Of a stretch of 64,000 bases of DNA, positions 44,694-56,777 are shown piece by piece. How positions within the stretch are numbered: the first letter of the stretch is position 1; the number at the start of each line of letters is the position of its first letter. The stretch comes from Streptomyces sp. NBC_00691 (GTDB lineage Bacteria > Actinomycetota > Actinomycetes > Streptomycetales > Streptomycetaceae), in NCBI RefSeq assembly GCF_036226665.1, contig NZ_CP109007.1, positions 4,752,501 to 4,816,500 of the forward strand. The letters are read 5' to 3'. The position numbers were made by a program, and so were the translations under genes. The notes beneath the pieces are model-generated. The model did no database searches and had not been told where the DNA came from. It saw only the letters and a list, made by a program, of their open reading frames with translations.

Positions 44694-44713
44694 CGTGCGC
44701 GTGGGCATTTGTT

Positions 44714-44742
44714 TTGACCGGAGTCCATGCGATAGGTACGCT
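44714..44742 (+). promoter_or_regulatory. rpsL: rpsL promoter
   Basis: TTGACC (44714-44719) and TACGCT (44737-44742) are 17 nt apart, a close vegetative-sigma match. The rpsL GTG is 194 nt further on, leaving a long leader. Confidence 0.7.
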
Positions 44743-44860
44743 CAAGCCTTGTGCCTGGGGTGTGCCTGGGCTCGCGTGCGTGTCCTCAACCGCAAGGCGA
44801 GTCATATATCGGCCACCGTGATCCGAGCCTTCTCCGCCTGGCGGAGGGGTGCGCGAGATT

Positions 44861-44885
44861 CGACACACCCGACCGCGTGGGTCGG
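44861..44885 (+). ncRNA. Leader hairpin shared with rpsJ
   Basis: The 25-nt element contains CCCGACCGCGTGGGTCGG, a hairpin of CCGACC and GGTCGG. It lies 51 nt before the rpsL start and differs at one base from the rpsJ-leader copy (53518-53542). Confidence 0.65.
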
Positions 44886-44935
44886 CGAATGTTTCAGGTT
44901 AGTTTCACCGACGGCACACAGAAACCGGAGAAGTA

Positions 44936-45307
44936 GTGCCTACGATCCAGCAGCTGGTCCGGAAGGGCCGGCAGGACAAGGTCGAGAAGAACAAGACGCC
45001 CGCACTCGAGGGTTCCCCTCAGCGTCGCGGCGTCTGCACGCGTGTGTTCACGACCACCCCGAAGAAGCCGAACTCGGCCCTCCGTAAGGTCGCGCGTGTG
45101 CGTCTGACCTCCGGCATCGAGGTCACGGCCTACATCCCGGGTGAGGGTCACAACCTGCAGGAGCACTCGATCGTGCTCGTGCGTGGTGGCCGTGTGAAGG
45201 ACCTGCCGGGTGTTCGCTACAAGATCATCCGCGGTTCCCTCGACACGCAGGGCGTCAAGAACCGTAAGCAGGCTCGCAGCCGCTACGGCGCCAAGAAGGA
45301 GAAGTAA
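44936..45307 (+). CDS. rpsL: 30S ribosomal protein S12
   Basis: A 123-residue S12 of the decoding centre, starting at GTG 44936 (MPTIQQLVRKGRQ). The streptomycin-related loops TPKKPNSALRK and VRGGRVKDLPGVRY carry the usual lysines (sensitive type). It is the first gene of the str operon: rpsL, rpsG, fusA, tuf. Confidence 0.97.
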   Translation: MPTIQQLVRKGRQDKVEKNKTPALEGSPQRRGVCTRVFTTTPKKPNSALRKVARVRLTSGIEVTAYIPGEGHNLQEHSIVLVRGGRVKDLPGVRYKIIRGSLDTQGVKNRKQARSRYGAKKEK

Positions 45308-45309
45308 GA

Positions 45310-45780
45310 ATGCCTCGTAAGGGCCCCGCCCCGAAGCGCCCGGTCATCATCGACCCGGTCTACAGCTCTCCTCTTGTCACCTCGCTGATCAACAAGATCC
45401 TGCTGGACGGCAAGCGTTCCACCGCCGAGCGCATCGTGTACGGCGCCATGGAGGGTCTTCGCGAGAAGACCGGCCAGGACCCGGTCATCACGCTGAAGCG
45501 CGCTCTCGAGAACGTCAAGCCGGCCCTCGAGGTCAAGTCCCGCCGTGTCGGTGGCGCCACCTACCAGGTGCCGATCGAGGTCAAGCCGGGCCGCGCGTCC
45601 ACGCTGGCCCTCCGCTGGCTCGTCGGTTACTCCCGCGCCCGTCGCGAGAAGACCATGACCGAGCGCCTCATGAACGAGCTCCTCGACGCCTCGAACGGCC
45701 TCGGTGCGGCCGTCAAGAAGCGTGAGGACACGCACAAGATGGCCGAGTCCAACAAGGCCTTCGCGCACTACCGCTGGTAG
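45310..45780 (+). CDS. rpsG: 30S ribosomal protein S7
   Basis: A 156-residue S7, which nucleates the 30S head. It begins MPRKGPAPKRPVIIDPVYSS and includes the conserved RRVGGATYQVPIEV. It ends HKMAESNKAFAHYRW. It starts 2 nt after the rpsL stop and is followed by fusA after 39 nt. Confidence 0.97.
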   Translation: MPRKGPAPKRPVIIDPVYSSPLVTSLINKILLDGKRSTAERIVYGAMEGLREKTGQDPVITLKRALENVKPALEVKSRRVGGATYQVPIEVKPGRASTLALRWLVGYSRARREKTMTERLMNELLDASNGLGAAVKKREDTHKMAESNKAFAHYRW

Positions 45781-45819
45781 TCGCAACCCACATCGAGACC
45801 GAGAGAAGACTGAGCCGAT

Positions 45820-47949
<2,130 letters not shown>

Positions 47950-47973
47950 CTCTCCCGAGTTAACGCTTTAGGC

Positions 47974-47979
47974 TTGACA
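47974..47979 (+). promoter_or_regulatory. tuf: Possible tuf promoter -35 element
   Basis: TTGACA is a perfect -35 hexamer in the fusA-tuf gap, 121 nt before the tuf start. No good -10 was found at 16-19 nt, so only the -35 is called. A separate tuf promoter at this place is known from other Streptomyces. Confidence 0.4.
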
Positions 47980-48099
47980 CCAGTCGTCGGGGCTCGGCCC
48001 CCGGAACCCGAGGAACCGGGCCCCGACGGATGGCATCCCAGCAAAGATCACCTGGCGCCGATGAGCAAGGCGTACAGAACCACTCCGCAGGAGGATTCA

Positions 48100-49293
<1,194 letters not shown>

Positions 49294-49328
49294 TCTTGAA
49301 GTGACCCGGTAGCTCCACGAGCTGCAAG

Positions 49329-49362
49329 AGAAGGCCCCGCACCTTTCGGTGCGGGGCCTTCT
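49329..49362. terminator. Bidirectional terminator between tuf and the PIG-L gene
   Basis: AGAAGGCCCCGCACC pairs with GGTGCGGGGCCTTCT. It lies 35 nt past the tuf stop and 16 nt from the convergent gene end, with T residues on both sides. Confidence 0.9.
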
Positions 49363-49378
49363 CGCATGTCCGGAGGGG

Positions 49379-51382
49379 TTACGGCCGCCAGCTCCACGGG
49401 TGCCCGTCCGCGCCGAGGCCCACCACGGCCGCCCGGTCCGCGCGCAGGTGCAGCGCGGCGGACACCGCGGGCGTCCCCGTCGTGCGGGTCCGCACCCGGT
49501 CCCCGGTCCGCAGCCGCACCCGGCCGTCCGCGTCCGTGCCCAGGAGTACGGTCCCCAGCGTCGCGGAGCGCGCGGCGACCACACCTCCGTAGCCGTCCAG
49601 CCCGGCGTCGCCCCCGGGCCCGAGGAGTTCCCCGGTGGCCGGGCGCCGGTAGTAGAGGTCGCCGCCAGCCGAGGCCACCGTGGAGCCGGAGAGCGGCAGC
49701 GGCTCCGTCCGCTCGATCCCGTCCACCCAGTGCCGTACGGAGTCCCGGCCCGCCGCGTGCAGATGCACCCGGCCTGTCGAGTCGAGCGACACGGCGAGTC
49801 CGTCCTGGACCTCCGCGGCCCCGGGGAGCGTCCGCCAGGGGCCCCAGGAGCCGTCCGCGGCCCGCACCCGGGTCGACACGTTCCTGTCCGCGTTCCGTAC
49901 GAAGAGATGGACCCGGCCGTCGGGCGCCGCGATCGCCACCGGCGCACCGACCCGGCGTCCCCGGTCGTCCGTGCGCTCGGGATTCCCCAGTCCGCTCCAG
50001 GCCAGGAACGGGCCGCCGGGGGAGCGCTGCTCCAGGAGCACCAGCTCACGCCGGTTCCGCCCGCCGTGTCCGTCGATCGCGGAGAACCGCACCCCGAAGA
50101 GCAGGACGCGGCCGTCGCGGAGGACCGCCGAGCCGAGGGCGGGGGCGAGCGGGCCGCCGCCGAGGTCCGTCGGCTCGCCCCAGACGCCGGACGCCGACTC
50201 CTCCCAGCGGACCGCACGCAGCCCGAGCACCCCGTACGCGGCGAGGCGGCCGTCCGGCCGCTCGGCGAGCGCCGGGCCCGCGGTGGGCCAGCGGTGGTGG
50301 GTGGAGCGGACCCAGCCCTTGCGGTTCGTGAGGGGCCGTTCGCCGCCGACGCCGTAGTCGCCGCAGCCCGAGGGGTTGCCGCACTCCCAGGCCGGGTCGC
50401 CGCCGTACGGGACGAGCCGGGCGGCTTTCGCCGCGAGCACCTGGGGCGGGAGGTTCTTCGGCCAGTGCCGGTTGTAGTAGCCGCGGAAGGACGTCGTCGT
50501 GAAGGCCGGTATCGGTTCGCCGTCCCGGACCGCGTCCGCGACCCAGCGGCTCAGCGCCGCCCAGGTGAAGGACGCGACGGCCGTGTGGTCGCCGTGGTCC
50601 GAGTAGCCGGGCTGTTCCGAGTCCCGGTCGCGGGTGGCCTCGTCGCTGAGCTGGATGTCCGGGTCGGGGTCCAGGGTGTGTACGACGGTGGGCCGGTAGC
50701 GGCCGAGCAGTCCGACGAGGACGCCGACGAGCTGGTCGTAGTCGTAGGTGTCCGAGCGGGTGACGGGGGAGCCGGCCGACAGATGGGTCCGCAGCTCCAG
50801 GGCGCGGTCGTGCCAGAGGGCCGGCAGGGCCATGTAGCGCCGCTTCGTGTGCATCGGCAGGTTGAGGAAGACCAGCTCGATCCGGCTCCGGCCGTGGACG
50901 AGGGTGTCGATCTCCGCGCGGCGGCCGCCGGGCAGGGGGAGCACCTCGCGCCGCCAGGGCGTGAACATCGGCAGTCCGAGCGCCGCCGCGTACGACTGCC
51001 GGAGTCCCTGGTGGCGTGCCGAGGAGTAGGCGGAACGGTCCGGGGGAGTGTCCGGCATCCCCTTGATCCGGTTCCGGCCGGTGTGCTCGCCGGCGGTCAC
51101 GTACACGGAGACGAGCGGGATCCCGGCGTCGAGGAGGCGCTGGGTGTCGGGGTTCATGAAGTACAGGTCGTCGTCGGGGTGCGCGGCGACCTGCAGGAGC
51201 AGGGCCCGGCGGGTCCGCGCGGAGGCGATCGGCTTGCCGGGCGCGGGGTCGACGGTCGGCGCGGTCCTGCGCGGCTCCGGCACGGAACACCCGGCGACGG
51301 CCGAGGTGACGGCGAGGGCGGCGGCGAGAACCGCCCGTCGGCGGGGTGCTGTGGTCACGTACGCGGTCCGTCCCCTGGGCAT
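49379..51382 (-). CDS. Secreted lipoprotein with PIG-L deacetylase and propeller-like domains
   Basis: A 667-residue protein. The N terminus has RRR and a lipobox SAVAGC giving lipidation at C32, so it is probably exported and membrane-anchored. The PIG-L/LmbE zinc motif AHPDDD lies near residue 66, followed by VYVTAGEHTG and HTLDPDPDIQLS. From about 340 the chain has repeats of beta-propeller type (RWPTAGPALAERPDGRLAAYG; VHLFVRNADRNVSTRVRAADG). PIG-L proteins deacetylate GlcNAc-containing compounds. The substrate is unknown. The ATG at 51382 has GAGGACC upstream; an upstream TTG in frame lacks a site. Confidence 0.82.
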   Translation of the reverse strand: MPRGRTAYVTTAPRRRAVLAAALAVTSAVAGCSVPEPRRTAPTVDPAPGKPIASARTRRALLLQVAAHPDDDLYFMNPDTQRLLDAGIPLVSVYVTAGEHTGRNRIKGMPDTPPDRSAYSSARHQGLRQSYAAALGLPMFTPWRREVLPLPGGRRAEIDTLVHGRSRIELVFLNLPMHTKRRYMALPALWHDRALELRTHLSAGSPVTRSDTYDYDQLVGVLVGLLGRYRPTVVHTLDPDPDIQLSDEATRDRDSEQPGYSDHGDHTAVASFTWAALSRWVADAVRDGEPIPAFTTTSFRGYYNRHWPKNLPPQVLAAKAARLVPYGGDPAWECGNPSGCGDYGVGGERPLTNRKGWVRSTHHRWPTAGPALAERPDGRLAAYGVLGLRAVRWEESASGVWGEPTDLGGGPLAPALGSAVLRDGRVLLFGVRFSAIDGHGGRNRRELVLLEQRSPGGPFLAWSGLGNPERTDDRGRRVGAPVAIAAPDGRVHLFVRNADRNVSTRVRAADGSWGPWRTLPGAAEVQDGLAVSLDSTGRVHLHAAGRDSVRHWVDGIERTEPLPLSGSTVASAGGDLYYRRPATGELLGPGGDAGLDGYGGVVAARSATLGTVLLGTDADGRVRLRTGDRVRTRTTGTPAVSAALHLRADRAAVVGLGADGHPWSWRP

Positions 51383-51571
51383 TGCGGTCCTCAACAAGAC
51401 GAATGTTCGATGCCCGGGGTTGCGTACGGACGAGCTGTCGAATGGCAGGATTCAGCCACCGGGAAAAGATCTTCGAAGGTTTCTGTCGATCATGTCGAGG
51501 AGCGGACTTCGGCTCCGACCACGGGGTGACAGCACGCCACAGGGGCGCGCGGGACGGGGAGGACATCCACC

Positions 51572-51934
51572 ATGAAGTACGTCGCGATGATCTACGGCAA
51601 CCAGGCCAAGTGGGACGCCTTCCCCGCCGAGGCCTGGCCCGAGGCGATCGCCCGCCAGGAGGCCTTCAACAGGAAGTACCGCGAGAGCGGCGAGCTGATC
51701 GGCGCGTACGGCCTCGCCGACGCGGCCACCGCCCGGCTCGTACGCCGTGAGGGCGGCGCCCCGGCGGTCACCGACGGCCCCTACCTGGAGACCAAGGAGT
51801 ACCTGGCCAGCTTCTACCTGCTCGACTGCGACAGCCAGGAGCGGGCCCAGGAGATCGCCGCGGACATGCCGTTCGCGGACACCGACCCCGTCGAGCTGTG
51901 GCCGGTCCTGCACGAGTCCGCGGCCGAGGTGTGA
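51572..51934 (+). CDS. YCII/DGPF domain protein, partner of the ECF sigma factor
   Basis: A 120-residue DGPF-domain protein with MKYVAMIYGNQAKWDAFPAE, the signature TDGPYLETKEYLASFYLLD, and acidic ends. Such proteins are usually coded next to ECF42 sigma factors and are thought to work with them. The stop overlaps the GTG start of the sigma gene by 4 nt. The exact role (enzyme or ligand sensor) is unknown. Confidence 0.88.
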   Translation: MKYVAMIYGNQAKWDAFPAEAWPEAIARQEAFNRKYRESGELIGAYGLADAATARLVRREGGAPAVTDGPYLETKEYLASFYLLDCDSQERAQEIAADMPFADTDPVELWPVLHESAAEV

Positions 51935-53172
51935 GCGGCTCCCCCGAGGTCGAGGGCCTGCTGCGGACGTACGCGCCGCAGGTCCTCGGCGCGCTCGTCC
52001 GCCGGTACGGCGCCTTCGACCTGTGCGAGGACGCCGTGCAGGAGGCGCTCATCGCCGCGGCCGGGCAGTGGCCGGCGGACGGCGTCCCCGATCACCCGCG
52101 CGGCTGGCTGGTCACCGTCGCGACCCGCAGGTTCGTCGACCTGGTGCGCAGCGAGGCCGCCCGCCGGCGCCGCGAGGACGCCGTGGCCCTGGCCACCCCG
52201 GACTCCGAGCTCCTCGCCCGCGCCGCGGACGAGACGGCGGGCGAGGACCGGGACGACTCGCTCTCGCTGCTCTTCCTCTGCTGCCACCCGGAGCTGTCCC
52301 CGCCCAGCCGGATCGCGCTCACGCTGCGGGCCGTCGGCGGCCTCACCACCGCGCAGATCGCCGCCGCCTTCCTGGTGCCAGAGCCGACGATGGCGCAGCG
52401 CATCAGCCGGGCCAAGCAGACGGTCAGGGCGGCGGGCGGCTCGCTCACGCTGCCGCCGGGGGAGGACCGTACGGCCCGGCTGGCCGAGGTCCGGCACGTG
52501 CTCTACCTGATCTTCAACGAGGGCTACACGGCGAGCGCGGGCGAGGAGTTGACCGCGCCCGAGCTGTCCACCGAGGCGATCCGGCTCGGACGGCTGCTCC
52601 ACCGGCTGCTGCCCGAGGACACCGAGACCGCGGGGCTGCTCGCCCTGATGCTGCTCACCGACGCCCGCAGGCCGGCCCGGACGGGCCCGCAGGGCGAACT
52701 GGTGCCGCTCGCCGAGCAGGACCGGGGGAGGTGGGACGGCCGCCTCGTCGCGGAGGGGGTCGAGCTGATCAGCGCCACCCTGCCCCGGGGCCAGGTCGGC
52801 CCGTACCAGCTGCAGGCGGCGATCGCGGCCGTGCACGACGAGGCGGAGACCGCCGCGGCCACCGACTGGCCGCAGATCCTCGCGCTCTACGAGCTCCTGG
52901 AGCGGACCGGGCCGAACCCGATGATCACGCTCAACCGCGCGGTGGCCGTCGCGATGGTCGAGGGACCCGCGGCCGGGCTCGCGCTGCTGGACGAGCTCGC
53001 GCGGGACGCACGGCTGGCCCGGCACCACCGGCTGCTCGCGACCCGGGCCCATCTGCTCGAACTGCTCGGCGAGCGGGAGACCGCGGCGGAGGCCTACCGG
53101 GAGGCGGCACGCCGTACGACCAGCGCTCCGGAACGTCGTCATCTCACGGAGCGGGCACGGCGCTTGGGGTGA
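51931..53172 (+). CDS. ECF42-type sigma factor with C-terminal extension
   Basis: A 413-residue sigma-70 factor. Region 2 is at about 10-75 (AFDLCEDAVQEALIAAAGQW, GWLVTVATRRFVDLVRSEA). Region 4 is at about 125-170, with ALTLRAVGGLTTAQIAAAFLVPEPTMAQRISRAK. The large helical C-terminal domain (about 185-413; RHVLYLIFNEGYTASAGEELT, NPMITLNRAVAVAMVEGPAAG, TPR-like) is diagnostic for the ECF42 group. These have no anti-sigma factor but a DGPF protein partner, here the preceding gene. The start is GTG 51931, coupled to that gene. Confidence 0.9.
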   Translation: MSGSPEVEGLLRTYAPQVLGALVRRYGAFDLCEDAVQEALIAAAGQWPADGVPDHPRGWLVTVATRRFVDLVRSEAARRRREDAVALATPDSELLARAADETAGEDRDDSLSLLFLCCHPELSPPSRIALTLRAVGGLTTAQIAAAFLVPEPTMAQRISRAKQTVRAAGGSLTLPPGEDRTARLAEVRHVLYLIFNEGYTASAGEELTAPELSTEAIRLGRLLHRLLPEDTETAGLLALMLLTDARRPARTGPQGELVPLAEQDRGRWDGRLVAEGVELISATLPRGQVGPYQLQAAIAAVHDEAETAAATDWPQILALYELLERTGPNPMITLNRAVAVAMVEGPAAGLALLDELARDARLARHHRLLATRAHLLELLGERETAAEAYREAARRTTSAPERRHLTERARRLG

Positions 53173-53618
53173 GGCGGCGGGGGGCGGCCGTCCCCGGCGC
53201 GTGCGCCCCGGCGTATGACCGTACGTGACGTGGGGTACAGTCTTCGCTCCCGATTGGCGGCCGGATGGCCCCGTATGGCAGACTGTCGGGGTTGCTCGGT
53301 TGAGTGCCGATGCTGCGCGCCTCCCGTCGGGAGGACCGGAAGCGAGTCCCACAGTACTCGTCGCTCCTTTTCAGGAGCGGACGTACGGGAATCTTCTGGG
53401 AAGCGTCAGCGGGGTTCCGACCAGGCGCCCGGTGGGTGTTGTGCCCCCGGCCTGCGGTCATGGCGACCGTGCCCCCTTGGTTGGGAAATCCTTAGGGATT
53501 TCTGCGTAGAGGGAGTGCGACACGCCCGACCGCGTGGGTCGGAGACACGACAACGCTTTTCAGTAGGCGAAGCCGATCGGGTTCCAGAGCGTTACGAGAC
53601 AAAGGACTACTAGTAGCC
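53173..53618 (+). promoter_or_regulatory. S10 operon leader
   Basis: 446 nt before rpsJ with no supported gene; short open frames in it are not convincing. A possible -10 TACAGT at 53236-53241 has a weak -35 upstream (TATGAC, spacer 16). The leader ends with the hairpin shared with rpsL (53518-53542) and the site GGACTACTAGTAGCC before the ATG. Confidence 0.55.
53518..53542 (+). ncRNA. Leader hairpin shared with rpsL
   Basis: The 25-nt element is identical to 44861-44885 except for one A-to-G change. It contains CCCGACCGCGTGGGTCGG and lies 76 nt before the rpsJ start. Confidence 0.65.
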
Positions 53619-53927
53619 ATGGCGGGACAGAAGATCCGCATCCGGCTCAAGGCCTACGACCACGAGGTCATCGACTCCTCGGCGAAGAAGATCGTCGAGA
53701 CGGTGACCCGCACTGGTGCGTCGGTCGCGGGCCCGGTGCCGCTGCCCACTGAGAAGAACGTGTACTGCGTCATCAAGTCGCCGCACAAGTACAAGGACTC
53801 GCGCGAGCACTTCGAGATGCGCACGCACAAGCGCCTCATCGACATCCTCGACCCCACGCCGAAGACGGTTGACTCGCTCATGCGTCTCGACCTCCCGGCG
53901 GGCGTTGACATCGAGATCAAGCTCTGA
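53619..53927 (+). CDS. rpsJ: 30S ribosomal protein S10
   Basis: A 102-residue S10 (MAGQKIRIRLKAYDHEVIDS), which also binds NusB/NusG in antitermination. It carries IKSPHKYKDSREHFEMRTHKRL. It is the first gene of the S10 operon, followed by rplC after 11 nt. Confidence 0.97.
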   Translation: MAGQKIRIRLKAYDHEVIDSSAKKIVETVTRTGASVAGPVPLPTEKNVYCVIKSPHKYKDSREHFEMRTHKRLIDILDPTPKTVDSLMRLDLPAGVDIEIKL

Positions 53928-53938
53928 GGGCGCGCGAG

Positions 53939-54583
53939 ATGGCTAAGAACATCAAGGGCATCCTGGGCGAGAAGCTCGGCATGACGCAGGTCTGGGACGA
54001 GAACAACCGGATCGTTCCGGTGACCGTCGTCAAGGCCGGCCCCAATGTCGTGACCCAGGTGCGTACGAACGACGTCGACGGCTACGAGTCGGTCCAGATC
54101 GCCTTCGGCGAGATCGACCCTCGCAAGGTGAACAAGCCCCTCAAGGGTCACTTCGCCAAGGCCGACGTCACCCCGCGCCGCCACCTGGTGGAGCTCCGCA
54201 CCGCTGACGCCTCCGAGTACACGCTCGGCCAGGAGATCACCGCCGAGCTCTTCGAGGCCGGCGTGAAGGTCGACGTCACCGGCAAGAGCAAGGGCAAGGG
54301 CTTCGCCGGTGTCATGAAGCGCCACAACTTCCGTGGTGGCAAGGCGTCGCACGGTGCCCACCGCGTGCACCGCAAGCCCGGTTCCATCGGTGGCTGCGCC
54401 ACCCCGGGCCGTGTCTTCAAGGGTATGAAGATGGCTGGTCGCATGGGCAACGAGCGCGTGACCACCCAGAACCTGACCGTCCACGCCGTTGACGCCGAGA
54501 AGGGTCTGCTGCTCATCAAGGGCGCCGTCCCCGGCCCTAACGGTGGCCTCGTCCTGGTCCGCACCGCGGCCAAGGGGGTTTGA
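53939..54583 (+). CDS. rplC: 50S ribosomal protein L3
   Basis: A 214-residue L3 (MAKNIKGILGEKLGMTQVW) reaching the peptidyl-transferase region through its long loop (RHNFRGGKASHGAHRVHRKP, GSIGGCATPGRVFKGMKMAGRMGN). Confidence 0.97.
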   Translation: MAKNIKGILGEKLGMTQVWDENNRIVPVTVVKAGPNVVTQVRTNDVDGYESVQIAFGEIDPRKVNKPLKGHFAKADVTPRRHLVELRTADASEYTLGQEITAELFEAGVKVDVTGKSKGKGFAGVMKRHNFRGGKASHGAHRVHRKPGSIGGCATPGRVFKGMKMAGRMGNERVTTQNLTVHAVDAEKGLLLIKGAVPGPNGGLVLVRTAAKGV

Positions 54584-54590
54584 GGAACCG

Positions 54591-55241
54591 ATGAGCACCA
54601 TTGACATCCTTTCGCCGGCAGGCGACAAGACCGGGACCGTCGAGCTCCCCGAGGAGATCTTCGGCGCCAAGGTCAGCGTTCCGCTGATCCACCAGGTCGT
54701 CGTCGCGCAGCTGGCCGCGGCCCGTCAGGGCACGCACAAGACCAAGCGCCGTGGCGAAGTCCGCGGTGGTGGCAAGAAGCCTTACCGCCAGAAGGGCACC
54801 GGCCGCGCCCGTCAGGGTTCGACCCGCGCCCCGCAGTTCGCCGGTGGTGGCGTCGTTCACGGCCCCCAGCCGCGTGACTACTCGCAGCGGACCCCGAAGA
54901 AGATGAAGGTCGCCGCTCTCCGTGGTGCCCTCTCGGACCGGGCCACCCACTCCCGCATCCACGTCGTCTCCGGCGTGGTCGAGGGTGCGATCTCCACCAA
55001 GGCCGCGAAGACGCTGTTCGGCAAGATCTCGGAGCGCAAGAACCTGCTCCTGGTCGTCGAGCGCTCCGACGAGGCCGCGTGGCTGTCCGCTCGTAACCTG
55101 CCCCAGGTGCACATCCTGGAGCCGGGCCAGCTCAACACGTACGACGTGATCGTCTCCGACGACGTGGTCTTCACTCAGGCCGCCCTCGAGTCCTTCGTGT
55201 CTGGCCCCCAGACCGCTGAGACCGAAGGGAGCGACGCCTGA
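54591..55241 (+). CDS. rplD: 50S ribosomal protein L4
   Basis: A 216-residue L4 starting at 54591 (MSTIDILSPAGDKTGT). The extended exit-tunnel loop is KTKRRGEVRGGGKKPYRQKGTGRARQGS. Its stop overlaps the rplW start by one base. Confidence 0.96.
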   Translation: MSTIDILSPAGDKTGTVELPEEIFGAKVSVPLIHQVVVAQLAAARQGTHKTKRRGEVRGGGKKPYRQKGTGRARQGSTRAPQFAGGGVVHGPQPRDYSQRTPKKMKVAALRGALSDRATHSRIHVVSGVVEGAISTKAAKTLFGKISERKNLLLVVERSDEAAWLSARNLPQVHILEPGQLNTYDVIVSDDVVFTQAALESFVSGPQTAETEGSDA

Positions 55242-55564
55242 TGACTGAGGCCGTCGTCACCAGCAAGACCTTCTCGGACCCGCGCGACATTCTCGTCAAG
55301 CCGGTCGTCTCGGAGAAGAGCTACGCACTGCTGGACGAGAACAAGTACACGTTCATCGTCGCGCCTGGCTCCAACAAGACCCAGATCAAGCAGGCCGTCG
55401 AGGCGGTCTTCTCGGTCAAGGTCACCGGGGTCAACACGATCAACCGCCAGGGCAAGCGCAAGCGCACCAAGGCCGGTTTCGGCAAGCGCAAGGACACCAA
55501 GCGCGCCATCGTGACCCTGGCTGAGGGCAACCGTATCGACATCTTCGGCGGTCCGACCGCCTAA
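55241..55564 (+). CDS. rplW: 50S ribosomal protein L23
   Basis: A 107-residue L23 at the tunnel exit, a docking site for SRP and trigger factor. DPRDILVKPVVSEKSYALL and the lysine/arginine-rich loop NRQGKRKRTKAGFGKRKDTK are visible. Confidence 0.96.
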   Translation: MTEAVVTSKTFSDPRDILVKPVVSEKSYALLDENKYTFIVAPGSNKTQIKQAVEAVFSVKVTGVNTINRQGKRKRTKAGFGKRKDTKRAIVTLAEGNRIDIFGGPTA

Positions 55565-55604
55565 CGGCGGTCTGGATCGTCCGGAATCGGACGAGGACTG
55601 AGAA

Positions 55605-56441
55605 ATGGGAATCCGCAAGTACAAGCCGACTACGCCGGGCCGTCGTGGCTCCTCCGTAGCCGACTTCGTCGAGATCACGCGGTCCACGCCGGAGAAGTCG
55701 CTGGTTCGCCCCCTGCACAGCAAGGGCGGCCGTAACAACACCGGTCGGATCACCGTTCGCCACCAGGGTGGTGGACACAAGCGCGCCTACCGCGTGATCG
55801 ACTTCCGTCGTCACGACAAGGACGGCGTGCCGGCCAAGGTCGCGCACATCGAGTACGACCCCAACCGCACCGCGCGTATCGCGCTGCTCCACTACGTGGA
55901 CGGCGAGAAGCGCTACATCATCGCCCCCAAGGGTCTGACGCAGGGTGACCGCGTCGAGAACGGCCCCGGCGCTGACATCAAGCCCGGCAACAACCTGGCG
56001 CTCCGCAACATCCCGGTCGGTACCACGATCCACGCGATCGAGCTCCGTCCCGGTGGCGGCGCCAAGTTCGCGCGCTCCGCTGGTGCCTCCGTGCAGCTGC
56101 TGGCGAAGGAGGGCACGATGGCCCACCTTCGTATGCCGTCCGGCGAGATCCGTCTCGTCGACGCCCGCTGCCGCGCCACGATCGGCGAGGTCGGCAACGC
56201 CGAGCAGTCGAACATCAACTGGGGCAAGGCCGGCCGCAAGCGCTGGCTTGGCGTCCGCCCGACCGTCCGCGGTGTGGCGATGAACCCGGTTGACCACCCG
56301 CACGGTGGTGGTGAGGGCAAGACCTCCGGTGGTCGCCACCCGGTCTCCCCGTGGGGTCAGAAGGAGGGTCGTACTCGCTCGCCGAAGAAGGCTTCGAGCA
56401 AGTACATCGTCCGCCGCCGCAAGACGAACAAGAAGCGCTAG
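55605..56441 (+). CDS. rplB: 50S ribosomal protein L2
   Basis: A 278-residue L2 (MGIRKYKPTTPGRRGSSV), needed for subunit association. NPVDHPHGGGEGKTSGGRHP near the C terminus carries the conserved histidine. Confidence 0.97.
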   Translation: MGIRKYKPTTPGRRGSSVADFVEITRSTPEKSLVRPLHSKGGRNNTGRITVRHQGGGHKRAYRVIDFRRHDKDGVPAKVAHIEYDPNRTARIALLHYVDGEKRYIIAPKGLTQGDRVENGPGADIKPGNNLALRNIPVGTTIHAIELRPGGGAKFARSAGASVQLLAKEGTMAHLRMPSGEIRLVDARCRATIGEVGNAEQSNINWGKAGRKRWLGVRPTVRGVAMNPVDHPHGGGEGKTSGGRHPVSPWGQKEGRTRSPKKASSKYIVRRRKTNKKR

Positions 56442-56453
56442 GAGCGGGTTTAG

Positions 56454-56735
56454 ATGCCGCGCAGTCTCAAGAAGGGACCCTTCGTTGACGGCCACCTCGT
56501 AAAGAAGGTGGACGCTCAGAACGAAGCCGGTACCAAGAACGTCATCAAGACCTGGTCCCGTCGCTCGATGATCATCCCGGCCATGCTCGGCCACACGATC
56601 GCGGTGCACAACGGCAAGACCCACATTCCGGTGTTTGTCACCGAGTCGATGGTCGGCCACAAGCTCGGCGAGTTCTCGCCGACGCGCACCTTCCGGGGTC
56701 ACGTGAAGGACGACCGGAAGTCGAAGCGCCGCTAG
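56454..56735 (+). CDS. rpsS: 30S ribosomal protein S19
   Basis: A 93-residue S19 (MPRSLKKGPFVDGHLVKKV) of the 30S head, ending TFRGHVKDDRKSKRR. It begins 12 nt after rplB. Confidence 0.97.
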   Translation: MPRSLKKGPFVDGHLVKKVDAQNEAGTKNVIKTWSRRSMIIPAMLGHTIAVHNGKTHIPVFVTESMVGHKLGEFSPTRTFRGHVKDDRKSKRR

Positions 56736-56777
56736 TAGCGGGGTGGAATGACCATGACAGACACTGGAAGGACAACC

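Larger units (their letters stand above)
44600..44935 (+). promoter_or_regulatory. XRE terminator, rpsL promoter and rpsL leader
   Basis: This 336-nt gap has no gene. It contains the XRE terminator hairpin (44666-44693), the rpsL promoter (44714-44742), and the leader hairpin shared with rpsJ (44861-44885). Confidence 0.7.

Noticed and set aside
53215..53613. Small genes in the S10 leader
   Set aside because: The open frames are short, overlap each other, lack convincing ribosome sites, and cover the conserved leader hairpin.
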